From contig JAUWLO010000069.1 of NCBI GenBank assembly GCA_030613605.1, positions 1-9,564 on the forward strand: 9,564 nt of DNA. Reading direction: 5' to 3'. Below, in pieces: positions 1 to 6,387 of the stretch. Position numbers and translations under genes: made by a program. Numbering within the stretch: the first letter of the stretch is position 1; every line of letters starts with the position of its first letter. The notes beneath the pieces were generated by a model, which saw only the letters and a program-made list of their open reading frames with translations, was not told the DNA's origin and did no database searches. Origin of the DNA: Gammaproteobacteria bacterium. Lineage in GTDB: Bacteria; Pseudomonadota; Gammaproteobacteria; SZUA-152.

Positions 1-243
1 CATAAGCGGGAGACCCGGCCACTGGATGAGGCATGCGGTTGCTATACCTGCCAGCACTATAGCCGCAGTTATTTGCGCCATTTGGACAAAACGGGCGAAA
101 TTTTAGGCTCCCGGCTCAATACTATTCACAATCTCTATTATTATCAGGAGCTGATGCGCGGTCTGCGGGGGGCGATAGAGACCGGTAATCTGGATGAATT
201 TGTGGCCAATTTCTACGATCAGCGCTCGGCCCCTTCTGTATAA
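1..243 (+). CDS. tgt: Queuine tRNA-ribosyltransferase (Tgt), C-terminal part
   Basis: The last 80 codons of tRNA-guanine transglycosylase run in frame from the window edge to TAA at 241-243. The enzyme exchanges guanine 34 in GU(N) anticodons for preQ1 as part of queuosine synthesis, in the cytoplasm. The family's structural zinc site is visible: Cys12, Cys14 and Cys17 (C-G-C-Y-T-C) and His43 in the local numbering, with the Cys-to-His spacing of 26 expected for bacterial Tgt. The segment R-H-L-D-K-T-G-E-I-L-G and the tail N-L-Y-Y-Y-Q-E-L-M are typical of the family. The catalytic aspartates lie upstream of the window. tgt directly before yajC-secD-secF is the common gammaproteobacterial order, which supports the call. 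The 5' end is missing because of the window boundary, not because the gene is broken. Confidence 0.96.
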   Translation, partial: HKRETRPLDEACGCYTCQHYSRSYLRHLDKTGEILGSRLNTIHNLYYYQELMRGLRGAIETGNLDEFVANFYDQRSAPSV

Positions 244-368
244 CTATCCTCATATCCGTCGTCACAAGAACCCGTAAGTGTGCAATAATAGCGGCCTTTT
301 TTATCGTATGAATCATAAGTAATCTGACAGTAGTTTGATTTACATATAAAAACACAGGAAAAAATCGT

Positions 369-701
369 ATGAGTTTCTTTATCTCTGATGCAATGGCAGA
401 AGGCGCGGCGGCGGGTTCACAGGATGGTGGTTTGCTGGGTATGTTGCCTTTATTGCTGATCATGGTGCTGTTTTATTTCATGTTAATTCGGCCTCAGCAG
501 AAACGCGCCAAGGAACACAAGAATATGGTCGGGGCCTTATCAAAAGGTGATGAGCTGGTAACCAATGGCGGGCTGCTGGGTCGTGTTCGAAATGTAGGTG
601 ACAGTTTTCTCACCGTAGAGATTGCCGAAGGTATTGAAGTGAAAATTCAGAAGCAGTCAGTGGCAACTCTCGTACCCAAGGGTACATTCAAGGGTGAATA
701 A
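369..701 (+). CDS. yajC: Sec translocon accessory protein YajC
   Basis: This 110-residue inner-membrane protein matches the usual YajC length. YajC joins SecD and SecF in a complex that associates with SecYEG and assists protein export. Residues 1-20 are a short Gly/Ala-rich periplasmic N-terminus. Residues 22-40 form one hydrophobic membrane segment, followed at once by the signature R-P-Q-Q-K-R (41-46). The cytoplasmic part carries the conserved G-D-E-L-V-T-N-G-G-L-L-G block (60-71). The ATG at 369 is preceded by AGGAA at 356-360 with an 8-nt spacer, which fixes the start. It lies 125 nt after tgt and 116 nt before secD. Its stop codon is inside the 5' arm of a terminator-like hairpin. Confidence 0.96.
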   Translation: MSFFISDAMAEGAAAGSQDGGLLGMLPLLLIMVLFYFMLIRPQQKRAKEHKNMVGALSKGDELVTNGGLLGRVRNVGDSFLTVEIAEGIEVKIQKQSVATLVPKGTFKGE

Positions 702-737
702 ACTCGAACTGTGATCCTTCGGGGTTTATTCGTTTTT
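696..737 (+). terminator. Terminator-like hairpin overlapping the yajC stop
   Basis: GAATAAAC at 696-703 is a perfect inverted match to GTTTATTC at 724-731. Inside it TCGAA (704-708) pairs with TTCGG (718-722) using one T-G wobble, with G723 bulged and a 9-nt loop. TTTTT follows at 733-737 after one G. That gives about 13 paired bases plus a T-run, in the form of an intrinsic terminator. The stem is AT-rich and the T-run short, so termination would probably be partial. The 5' arm includes the yajC stop codon (699-701), so ribosomes finishing yajC would cover it. Confidence 0.55.
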
Positions 738-752
738 CGTCAATCTTGATCT

Positions 753-789
753 ACAAATAACAGTCCACAAATAACATCCATATATAACA
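753..789 (+). repeat. Short direct repeats in the secD leader
   Basis: ACAAATAACA occurs exactly at 753-762 and again at 767-776. A third imperfect copy, ATATATAACA (8 of 10 bases the same), lies at 780-789. The spacings are 14 and 13 bases. The block sits between the yajC hairpin and the secD start. It could hold promoter or binding elements, or be slippage-derived filler. No convincing -35/-10 pair is seen here. Confidence 0.5.
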
Positions 790-817
790 ACAAGGTTCAG
801 GGAAACGGTAGCTCTCT

Positions 818-2695
818 ATGTTAAATCAGTATCCTTTCTGGAAATATCTTCTTCTTATTGTAGTGCTTTTGACAAGTGCGCTTTATGCGACACCGAATCT
901 TTACAGCAATGATCCTGCATTGCAGGTGTCATCGAATCGCGGTACGGAAATTGACATTTCCACACAGGAAAGAATCAGGAAGCTGCTGGACAATGCCGGC
1001 GTACCATACAAAAGCATCACTCTGGAAAATGAACAAATTCTGGTGCGTTTTACGGATACCGATAAACAGCTTCAGGCCAAGGACATTGTCAAAGAAGTCC
1101 TGGGGCGAGGTTATATTGTTGCGCTGAATTTGGCACCAACAACACCTGAATGGTTGCGTGCCATGAATGCTGCACCTATGTACCTGGGACTGGATTTGCG
1201 TGGTGGTGTGCATTTTTTGATGGAAGTGGATGTTGAGGCTGCAGTAAGTCAGGCAGAGGAACGGTATATTAGTGAGTTCCGTGGTTTGTTGCGTGAGAAT
1301 AAAGTGCGTTATGCCAAAATTAGTCGGCGTCTTACCAGTGAGTCTGCGGTTAGCGCAGTGGAGATTAAGTTCAAAACACTTGAAGCTCGCGATAAAGCAG
1401 AGCTGGTGATTGATAAAGAATATCCGGATTTGGTGTTTGATCAGGAAGATCGTGACGGGGCTTTTTATCTGTTGGCGACCATAGCTGAAAAAGAACGCCG
1501 TGAGGTGCGCAAGCTGGCACTCAAACAAAATATTATTACTCTGCGTAATCGTGTGAACGAACTGGGTGTGGCAGAACCGGTGATTCAGCAGCAGGGCGAT
1601 GATCGTATAGTGGTGCAATTACCAGGCGTACAGGATACGACTCGTGCCAAGGAAATTCTTGGTGCCACGGCACCGCTGGAATTTCGTCTGGCTGATGAAA
1701 CCCACGACGCGGCAGATGCAGCCAGGACCGGACGTATACCGGCTGGTCTGAAGCTTTACCCGAAGCGCGAGGGTGGTCATGAATTGCTGAAGACGCGCGT
1801 TATGTTGACCGGTGATTACATTATTGATGCCTCCAGTGGGCTTGATTCGCAAAGTGGCGGCTCCGCTGTATTTATTACTCTGGACGGAAAAGGTGCCAGT
1901 ATTTTCAGCAAGGTGACGGGTGAAAACGTTAAAAAGCTGATGGCAGTGGTGTTTATTGAAAAGAAAACCGAGACCCGTGAAGTGAATGGCAAGCAGGTTA
2001 AAATTCGCCGCACCATAGAAGAAGTGATTAATGTCGCGCGTATCCAGGAGCAGCTCTCCAAACGTTTTCAGATTACTGGTCTGGATAGCACCAAGGAAGC
2101 ACGCACCCTGGCGTTATTGTTGCGTGCCGGTGCACTGGCTGCGCCCATTGAGATTATTGAAGAACGTACGGTTGGGCCAAGCCTGGGGCAGGACAATATT
2201 AATCAGGGCTTTATGTCGGTCATTATCGGCTTTGTGCTGGTGCTAGCCTTTATGGCTTTTTGGTACAAGGGTTTCGGGTTGATAGCCAACCTGGCGTTGA
2301 CATTTAACCTGGTGGTCATTGTTGCAGTATTGTCTATGTTGCAGGCTACGCTAACTCTGCCGGGCATCGCCGGTATTGTATTGACAGTGGGTATGGCGGT
2401 AGATGCCAACGTACTTATTTTTGAGCGTATACGCGAAGAAATCCGTAATGGCATAAGCCCGCAAGCAGGTATACATGCCGGTTACGCCAAGGCGTTTTCA
2501 ACTATTGCGGATGCGAACATCACCACTCTGATAGCAGCCTTGATCCTGTTTGGCTTTGGTACTGGCCCCGTTAAGGGCTTTGCTATCACCTTGTCTATAG
2601 GCATTGTGACTTCCATGTTTACCGCCATTATGGGTACACGTGCAGTGGTTAATTTGATGTACGGCGGTCGTAGCGTCGAAAAACTTTCTATCTAG
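818..2695 (+). CDS. secD: Protein translocase subunit SecD
   Basis: This 625-residue RND-type membrane protein is close to the length of E. coli SecD. With SecF it uses the proton gradient to pull exported chains through SecYEG to the periplasmic side. One membrane segment lies at about residues 9-26. A large periplasmic region follows, with the conserved L-D-L-R-G-G (125-130), R-V-N-E-L-G-V (245-251) and L-P-G-V (268-271). The C-terminal membrane domain (about 465-615) has T-V-G-P-S-L-G (451-457) just before it, and G-M-A-V-D-A-N-V-L-I-F-E-R-I-R-E-E within it. Asp529 matches the proton-path aspartate of the family. The ATG at 818 gives the expected N-terminus (Y-P-F-W-K-Y). Its nearest ribosome-binding-like run is AGGGA at 799-803, rather far upstream. 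secF follows after 73 nt. Nothing looks truncated. Confidence 0.98.
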   Translation: MLNQYPFWKYLLLIVVLLTSALYATPNLYSNDPALQVSSNRGTEIDISTQERIRKLLDNAGVPYKSITLENEQILVRFTDTDKQLQAKDIVKEVLGRGYIVALNLAPTTPEWLRAMNAAPMYLGLDLRGGVHFLMEVDVEAAVSQAEERYISEFRGLLRENKVRYAKISRRLTSESAVSAVEIKFKTLEARDKAELVIDKEYPDLVFDQEDRDGAFYLLATIAEKERREVRKLALKQNIITLRNRVNELGVAEPVIQQQGDDRIVVQLPGVQDTTRAKEILGATAPLEFRLADETHDAADAARTGRIPAGLKLYPKREGGHELLKTRVMLTGDYIIDASSGLDSQSGGSAVFITLDGKGASIFSKVTGENVKKLMAVVFIEKKTETREVNGKQVKIRRTIEEVINVARIQEQLSKRFQITGLDSTKEARTLALLLRAGALAAPIEIIEERTVGPSLGQDNINQGFMSVIIGFVLVLAFMAFWYKGFGLIANLALTFNLVVIVAVLSMLQATLTLPGIAGIVLTVGMAVDANVLIFERIREEIRNGISPQAGIHAGYAKAFSTIADANITTLIAALILFGFGTGPVKGFAITLSIGIVTSMFTAIMGTRAVVNLMYGGRSVEKLSI

Positions 2696-2768
2696 ATTTT
2701 CTGAGACAAAGTAGTTAGTACAAAGAAATCGGAATAAAAAATCAGGACACTTAATTAGGACGCGAATC

Positions 2769-3707
2769 ATGCAGTTGTTTAAAAACCCCACAACTTTCGA
2801 CTTTATGAGCAAACGCAAAATGGCGTTAACGTTTTCCGTTATTTTGTTGCTTATTGCTATAGGCTCTACGGCCGTTCGCGGGCTTAACTTCGGGCTGGAT
2901 TTTACCGGTGGTACGTTGATCGAGATGAAGTATTCGCATGCAGTGGATCTGACTCTGGTACGGTCAACCATGGAGACGTCAGGCTTTCCGGAAGCTGTGG
3001 TGCAGCATTTTGGCACTGCCTCAGATATTATGGTTCGCATAGCGCCTCGCGAAGGTCAAAGTAATGCCGATGTCAGTACAACGGTGATGGCAGCCTTGCG
3101 GGGTGCCGATGAAGGTGAAGTGGAAATGCGTCGGGTAGAATTTGTAGGTCCGCAAGTGGGTGATGAGCTGGCGGAAGATGGCGCCCTGGCGATGATTTAT
3201 GCGCTGATTTGCATCCTGATTTATGTTGGCTTTCGCTTTGAATATCGTTTTGCCATTGGTGCAGTATTGGCTTTGATTCATGATGTGGTGCTTACGGTAG
3301 GTGCATTCGCACTGTTTCAGCTGGAGTTTGATCTTACGGTGTTGGCTGCAGTGTTGGCGGTAATTGGTTATTCGCTCAACGATACCATTGTGGTGTTTGA
3401 CCGTATTCGTGAAAATTTTCGCAAGATGCGCAAAGGCACCAGCGTGGATGTTGTTAATGCCTCCCTCAATCAAACGCTGTCGCGCACAATGATGACATCT
3501 ATGACTACTTTGTTAGTATTGATCGCACTATTTGTATTTGGCGGGGAGCTCATTCATGGGTTTGCTACTGCGTTAATTTTTGGCGTAGTCATAGGAACGT
3601 ATTCGTCTATTTATGTTGCTAGCTCTAGTGCTTTGATGCTGGGAATTAGTAGAGATGATTTGATGCCGGTGGAAAAAGAGGGCGCAGATCTGGATCATAT
3701 TCCCTGA
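2769..3707 (+). CDS. secF: Protein translocase subunit SecF
   Basis: This 312-residue partner of SecD is of normal length for a gammaproteobacterial SecF. It has one N-terminal membrane segment (about 18-36), then G-L-D-F-T-G-G (42-48), a periplasmic domain, and V-G-P-Q-V-G-D-E-L (126-134) leading into a five-helix membrane domain. I-G-Y-S-L-N-D-T-I-V-V-F-D-R-I-R-E-N (199-216) contains Asp205. Arg239 follows 34 residues later, the same spacing as the functional Asp/Arg pair of E. coli SecF. The ATG at 2769 has AGGA at 2757-2760 with an 8-nt spacer. It is the last gene of the tgt-yajC-secDF cluster, and a strong hairpin follows 41 nt after its stop. Confidence 0.98.
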   Translation: MQLFKNPTTFDFMSKRKMALTFSVILLLIAIGSTAVRGLNFGLDFTGGTLIEMKYSHAVDLTLVRSTMETSGFPEAVVQHFGTASDIMVRIAPREGQSNADVSTTVMAALRGADEGEVEMRRVEFVGPQVGDELAEDGALAMIYALICILIYVGFRFEYRFAIGAVLALIHDVVLTVGAFALFQLEFDLTVLAAVLAVIGYSLNDTIVVFDRIRENFRKMRKGTSVDVVNASLNQTLSRTMMTSMTTLLVLIALFVFGGELIHGFATALIFGVVIGTYSSIYVASSSALMLGISRDDLMPVEKEGADLDHIP

Positions 3708-3748
3708 GTAGACCATTTCTATTCCAACACCTTTGTTTTCCACATAAA

Positions 3749-3779
3749 GAAACGCCGCAGAAGCTTCTGCGGCGTTTTT
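3749..3779 (+). terminator. Strong terminator, probably bidirectional
   Basis: AAACGCCGCAGAAG at 3750-3763 is followed at once by its exact reverse complement at 3764-3777. This gives a GC-rich stem of at least 11 pairs around a small AAGCTT loop, with TTTTT at 3775-3779. On the minus strand the same stem is followed by a T-rich stretch (the complement of 3742-3752). It therefore fits both secF on + and the convergent binding-protein gene on -. It is the clearest terminator in the window. Confidence 0.9.
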
Positions 3780-3788
3780 GTTTATAAA

Positions 3789-3813
3789 GCCTGATTTTCA
3801 GGCCCTGTTTTTT
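3789..3813. terminator. Second terminator-like hairpin between convergent genes
   Basis: GCCTGA (3789-3794) pairs with TCAGGC (3798-3803) across a TTT loop. CCTG and then TTTTTT (3808-3813) follow. The 4-nt gap before the T-run makes it imperfect for secF. For the minus-strand binding-protein gene this is the first hairpin after its stop codon, lying 28 nt downstream. It is probably a back-up to the stronger hairpin at 3749-3779. Confidence 0.5.
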
Positions 3814-3831
3814 AAGTTCTATTTGTATTAT

Positions 3832-4668
3832 TTATTTGTTAAAGGGTTTGATCAGTTCACGAACCACATCGTATTCGGCGTCGTTGGTTGCTGCAAAACC
3901 AGTGTATTTCTTGGCAACAGCCTTGATGACCTTCAGATGTTCAGGATTTTTTGGGTCCAGTGCCAGAAAGGCTTTTTTCAGCTGAGCCAATAACTCGTCA
4001 CTAACATCGCCATTAGCGGTGATGTTATAAGGCGGCAGGTCAGGGGACGCTGCTAAAATGCGTAAGCCTTTTTCTTCCCACTTAAAGGCCTTGGTGTCTT
4101 TTAAAATTCCGGCATCGAAATCACCGTTATTTACTGCTCTAGCGATGTTGTCGTAATGGCCGATGAACTTATACTCGGAAAAATCTTCCATTTTGATGCC
4201 TGCTCCCACAACTGTAGCGCGTTGCAATAGCGCACGTTTGTCGCCAAAGGCAAATGTTTTTCCTTTGAGGTCGGCGACTGTTTTAATTGGGCTGTCTTTT
4301 TTTACGACAATCATCAATTGAAATGAGGCTTTACCTTTGGTGACTGTTTTGACCACTATTTTTGCGTTGCCTTTTTTGTGTGCTTTTAAATAGGCAACAG
4401 GCGTTAAGTAGGCCAGGGTCACATTTTTATCGGCAACTTCTTTAATGGCAGCGCCCATATTGGGTGATAGTTTCAATGATACGGGGCGGCCCAATGCTTT
4501 GCTCAGGTATTGAGTGAGAGGTTTTAGGCGTTTATGCATGACGGCAGGGATGTCCATGGCCACCGAACCAAACAGGAGCTCACTTTTTTCTTTGGCAACG
4601 CTGTTTGTTGTTGTGAAAGCAAGGGTTATCGCAATAAATAACAACCCAATAAGTTTAGTGGTTTTCAT
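3832..4668 (-). CDS. PhnD-like periplasmic binding protein without visible transporter
   Basis: This 278-residue protein belongs to the phosphate/phosphite/phosphonate substrate-binding (PhnD) superfamily. Residues 1-25 form a Sec signal peptide with an S-V-A cleavage site before Lys26. There is no lipobox cysteine, so a soluble periplasmic protein is expected. Family landmarks are L-L-F-G-S-V (31-36), L-T-Q-Y-L-S-K-A-L-G (51-60), L-A-Y-L-T-P-V-A-Y (85-93), D-L-K-G-K-T-F-A-F-G-D (133-143) and G-H-Y-D-N-I-A-R-A-V (170-179) with D-A-G-I-L-K. The loop after F-G-D reads K-R-A-L, where phosphonate binders usually have a Ser/Thr-Ser-Gly run. The ligand may therefore not be a phosphonate. GGAG lies 7 nt before the ATG (4676-4679 on the + strand). 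The gene follows a diguanylate cyclase on the same strand after 81 nt, and no ABC permease or ATPase gene is in the window. A role as ligand sensor for the cyclase is inference. Confidence 0.85.
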   Translation of the reverse strand: MKTTKLIGLLFIAITLAFTTTNSVAKEKSELLFGSVAMDIPAVMHKRLKPLTQYLSKALGRPVSLKLSPNMGAAIKEVADKNVTLAYLTPVAYLKAHKKGNAKIVVKTVTKGKASFQLMIVVKKDSPIKTVADLKGKTFAFGDKRALLQRATVVGAGIKMEDFSEYKFIGHYDNIARAVNNGDFDAGILKDTKAFKWEEKGLRILAASPDLPPYNITANGDVSDELLAQLKKAFLALDPKNPEHLKVIKAVAKKYTGFAATNDAEYDVVRELIKPFNK

Positions 4669-4749
4669 TGTTATGCTCCGGTTGGTCTTAATTCTGGTTA
4701 TTGGTTTAACTGGTAGTTAGTTAGTTAGAATTAGTTGGTAGGTTTAAAA
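4669..4749 (-). other. G-poor spacer with CTAA repeats
   Basis: These 81 bases separate the cyclase stop from the binding-protein start. Read on the minus strand, the spacer has about 21 C and only 6 G. It contains the tandem run CTAACTAACTAACTA (complement of 4714-4728) plus scattered ACCA/ACCAG motifs. Little secondary structure is possible. The only recognised site is the GGAG ribosome binding sequence at its 3' end. I see no terminator here, so co-transcription of the two genes is plausible. Confidence 0.5.
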
Positions 4750-6132
4750 TTAGCTTTGCGCGGCTTTTGGTTCGCTATATAGTAAATCCGCATGTGTACA
4801 ACAGTTGCGGCCGTGATTTTTGCTGTAGTACAACGCATTGTCTACATCTTTGAATAACAGCTCGGGTGTGTTTGATCCGCGTGTATTCGGTATGCTGGCG
4901 ACGCCTATACTGATGGTAACAACAAGCTCATCATCTATATCTTTTGCCAGGGGGGTGCTTTCAACAGCCTTGCGTAATTTTTCAGCTATTTCCATGGCGG
5001 CTCCTGCGTCAGCACGTTTGCATAATATTGCAAATTCTTCACCACCAATGCGGCATACGGCATCTGTCTGTCTAAGGTTTTCCACCAACGTGCTTGTCAG
5101 GGATTTTAAAACAGTGTCACCGACATAATGGCCGTAGGTATCATTGATGCCTTTGAAGAAATCGATATCGATGAGCAAAACGCTATTATCATCTCCATGC
5201 CGATTTGACAGGCCAATCTCGGTTGTCATGAGTTCATCAAAATGGCGACGGTTAAATAAACCAGTTAACGGGTCAGTGATTGACAGAAGTTTGAATTCTT
5301 CGTTGAGCTGTTTAAGTTGTTTGTTGGTTTCGAGAAGCTGTCTGTCAGCGACTTCCACTTTGGATTGAAGTTTTCTATTGGCTTCATTTAACTGGCTGCT
5401 GAGCTGATTGAACTGATTGGCCATGTGCCCAAACTCATCACTGGACGTTACGGGGATGGATTCCCCCAGTTCGCCGTCTTTGCCGATATTATTTCGCAGG
5501 TATTCAGTGATTTTACTTACCGGCCTTACAATGATGTATGACAAGGCCAAAAATTCACCAAGGGCGATGAGCAGAATGATGAGAGCCTCTCGCTTGAGTA
5601 GACTAAATTTCTGGTTTTCCAGACGTTCAAATGTGCGGGCTGTGCTCAGTCCCAGTTCCAGGTCACCCACTTGCTCGTCATCGATGAAGACTTTTTGACG
5701 AAAAACCACCATGGTATCCGGGGGGGCATCTTTGTATGAGATTCCTGATTCGCCCATGATGCTGCCCCGCGTATTGGTCACAACGGCATAGCTAATTTCA
5801 TCGGAAGACGTTATTTCATCAAGCATTAACTGGATGGTGTGATAGTCGTAACCGACTATGCTGAAGGAAAGCGATTTGGCCACATAACGGCTGATATCTG
5901 TGCCGCGTAAATTGGTCTCATCGAGAATATTGGCACGTTCCGCACGCAAAGCCAGCCAGCCACTGATACTCAGGGCAAGAAGCAGCACGGTCAGTAAAAC
6001 CAGCATCACTTTTTGGCGCACCCCGAGTTTAAATCGAAACGTGCTGGATTCGCTGGTTGTTGCTGAAAAATTAGGTAAATTGGCCATATTATAGTTTTTG
6101 GTAACGTGTTCCTCTGTTATCAGGGTATTCAT
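4750..6132 (-). CDS. Membrane diguanylate cyclase: periplasmic sensor, HAMP, GGDEF
   Basis: This 460-residue protein should make cyclic di-GMP from two GTP at the inner membrane. A first membrane segment lies at about 42-62. A periplasmic region of about 120 residues (63-182) resembles the CHASE8-type sensors of such cyclases, a tentative call. A second membrane segment spans 183-202. A HAMP-like linker starts at R-P-V-S-K-I-T-E (203-210), with S-D-E-F-G-H-M (231-237). A coiled coil rich in Gln, Asn and Lys occupies about 240-283. The catalytic domain begins at D-P-L-T-G-L-F-N-R-R (287-296). It has metal ligands in I-D-I-D-F-F-K (321-327) and an intact G-G-E-E-F active site (363-367). R-Q-T-D (354-357), five residues earlier, is a canonical product-inhibition I-site. 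No EAL domain is present. The start is uncertain: neither the ATG at 6132 nor the one at 6087 (Met16) has a good ribosome binding site. The PhnD-like gene lies 81 nt downstream. Confidence 0.93.
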   Translation of the reverse strand: MNTLITEEHVTKNYNMANLPNFSATTSESSTFRFKLGVRQKVMLVLLTVLLLALSISGWLALRAERANILDETNLRGTDISRYVAKSLSFSIVGYDYHTIQLMLDEITSSDEISYAVVTNTRGSIMGESGISYKDAPPDTMVVFRQKVFIDDEQVGDLELGLSTARTFERLENQKFSLLKREALIILLIALGEFLALSYIIVRPVSKITEYLRNNIGKDGELGESIPVTSSDEFGHMANQFNQLSSQLNEANRKLQSKVEVADRQLLETNKQLKQLNEEFKLLSITDPLTGLFNRRHFDELMTTEIGLSNRHGDDNSVLLIDIDFFKGINDTYGHYVGDTVLKSLTSTLVENLRQTDAVCRIGGEEFAILCKRADAGAAMEIAEKLRKAVESTPLAKDIDDELVVTISIGVASIPNTRGSNTPELLFKDVDNALYYSKNHGRNCCTHADLLYSEPKAAQS

Positions 6133-6162
6133 CGGATAATTGGGGTAATTCTTAAGTTTTTC

Positions 6163-6210
6163 GGGGTGTTGGCAGGGGGTAGCGGGGGCGTCTGAGGCTG
6201 GGGAAATGGG
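6163..6210 (+). other. G-run cluster in the divergent spacer
   Basis: Runs of 4, 5, 5, 4 and 3 guanines lie at 6163-6166, 6175-6179, 6184-6188, 6200-6203 and 6208-6210, separated by 8, 4, 11 and 4 bases. Another GGGG lies at 6142-6145. This is compatible with a long-loop G-quadruplex on the + strand, just upstream of the glyA -10 element. Two of the loops exceed the usual limit of 7, so folding is not assured. Confidence 0.4.
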
Positions 6211-6217
6211 CGAATCA

Positions 6218-6226
6218 TGCTACAAT
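6218..6226 (+). promoter_or_regulatory. Extended -10 promoter of glyA
   Basis: TGCTACAAT matches the extended -10 consensus TGnTATAAT with one change in the hexamer. No good -35 hexamer is seen 16-18 bases upstream (CTGGGG at 6198-6203), as is common when TGn is present. Transcription would start near 6232-6234, giving a leader of about 155 nt before the glyA ATG. Confidence 0.6.
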
Positions 6227-6232
6227 CGCGCC

Positions 6233-6387
6233 TTTCTGCGGCTTCAGGCCAAAATTTAGTGGCCAGGCGCAGATGGGCAGCAAATAATTAAGAAATTTCC
6301 TGCAAATGAATCAGATATTTCCTGCAGAAGACAATTTTCTGGCGGGTGACAGTAGATATAGAAAACCAGAAGCGACAGGGGAGCAAA
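6233..6387 (+). promoter_or_regulatory. Long glyA 5' leader with repeats complementary to the SD
   Basis: The leader can form a hairpin of CTGCG (6236-6240) with CGCAG (6268-6272) enclosing GGCC (6247-6250) with GGCC (6261-6264). Downstream, ATTTCCTGCA occurs exactly twice, at 6295-6304 and 6317-6326, 22 bases apart. Each copy contains TTTCCTG, which can pair over 7 positions (two G-U) with CAGGGGA (6376-6382) in the glyA ribosome binding site. TTCTGG (6337-6342) can pair either with CAGAA (6325-6329) or with CCAGAA (6366-6371). The sequence fits no riboswitch class that I recognise. Regulation is inferred from pairing alone. Confidence 0.4.

Noticed and set aside
324..350. Promoter-like CTGACA (324-329) and TATAAA (345-350) before yajC
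   Set aside because: The 15-nt spacing is short, and the implied transcription start would fall inside the yajC ribosome binding site, so a functional promoter is doubtful.
929..1618. Long open frame on the minus strand (229 codons) inside secD
   Set aside because: It is antisense to a fully conserved secD, has low-complexity His/Thr/Gln-rich composition, and matches no family.
4714..4728. TTAG tandem run considered as telomere-like or CRISPR-like
   Set aside because: There are only about three tetranucleotide copies with no spacers. It is a minor slippage repeat.
6346..6387. GTG-initiated N-terminal extension of glyA by 14 residues
   Set aside because: The ATG at 6388 has a strong ribosome binding site and aligns with the E. 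coli GlyA start. The extension is not conserved in the family.
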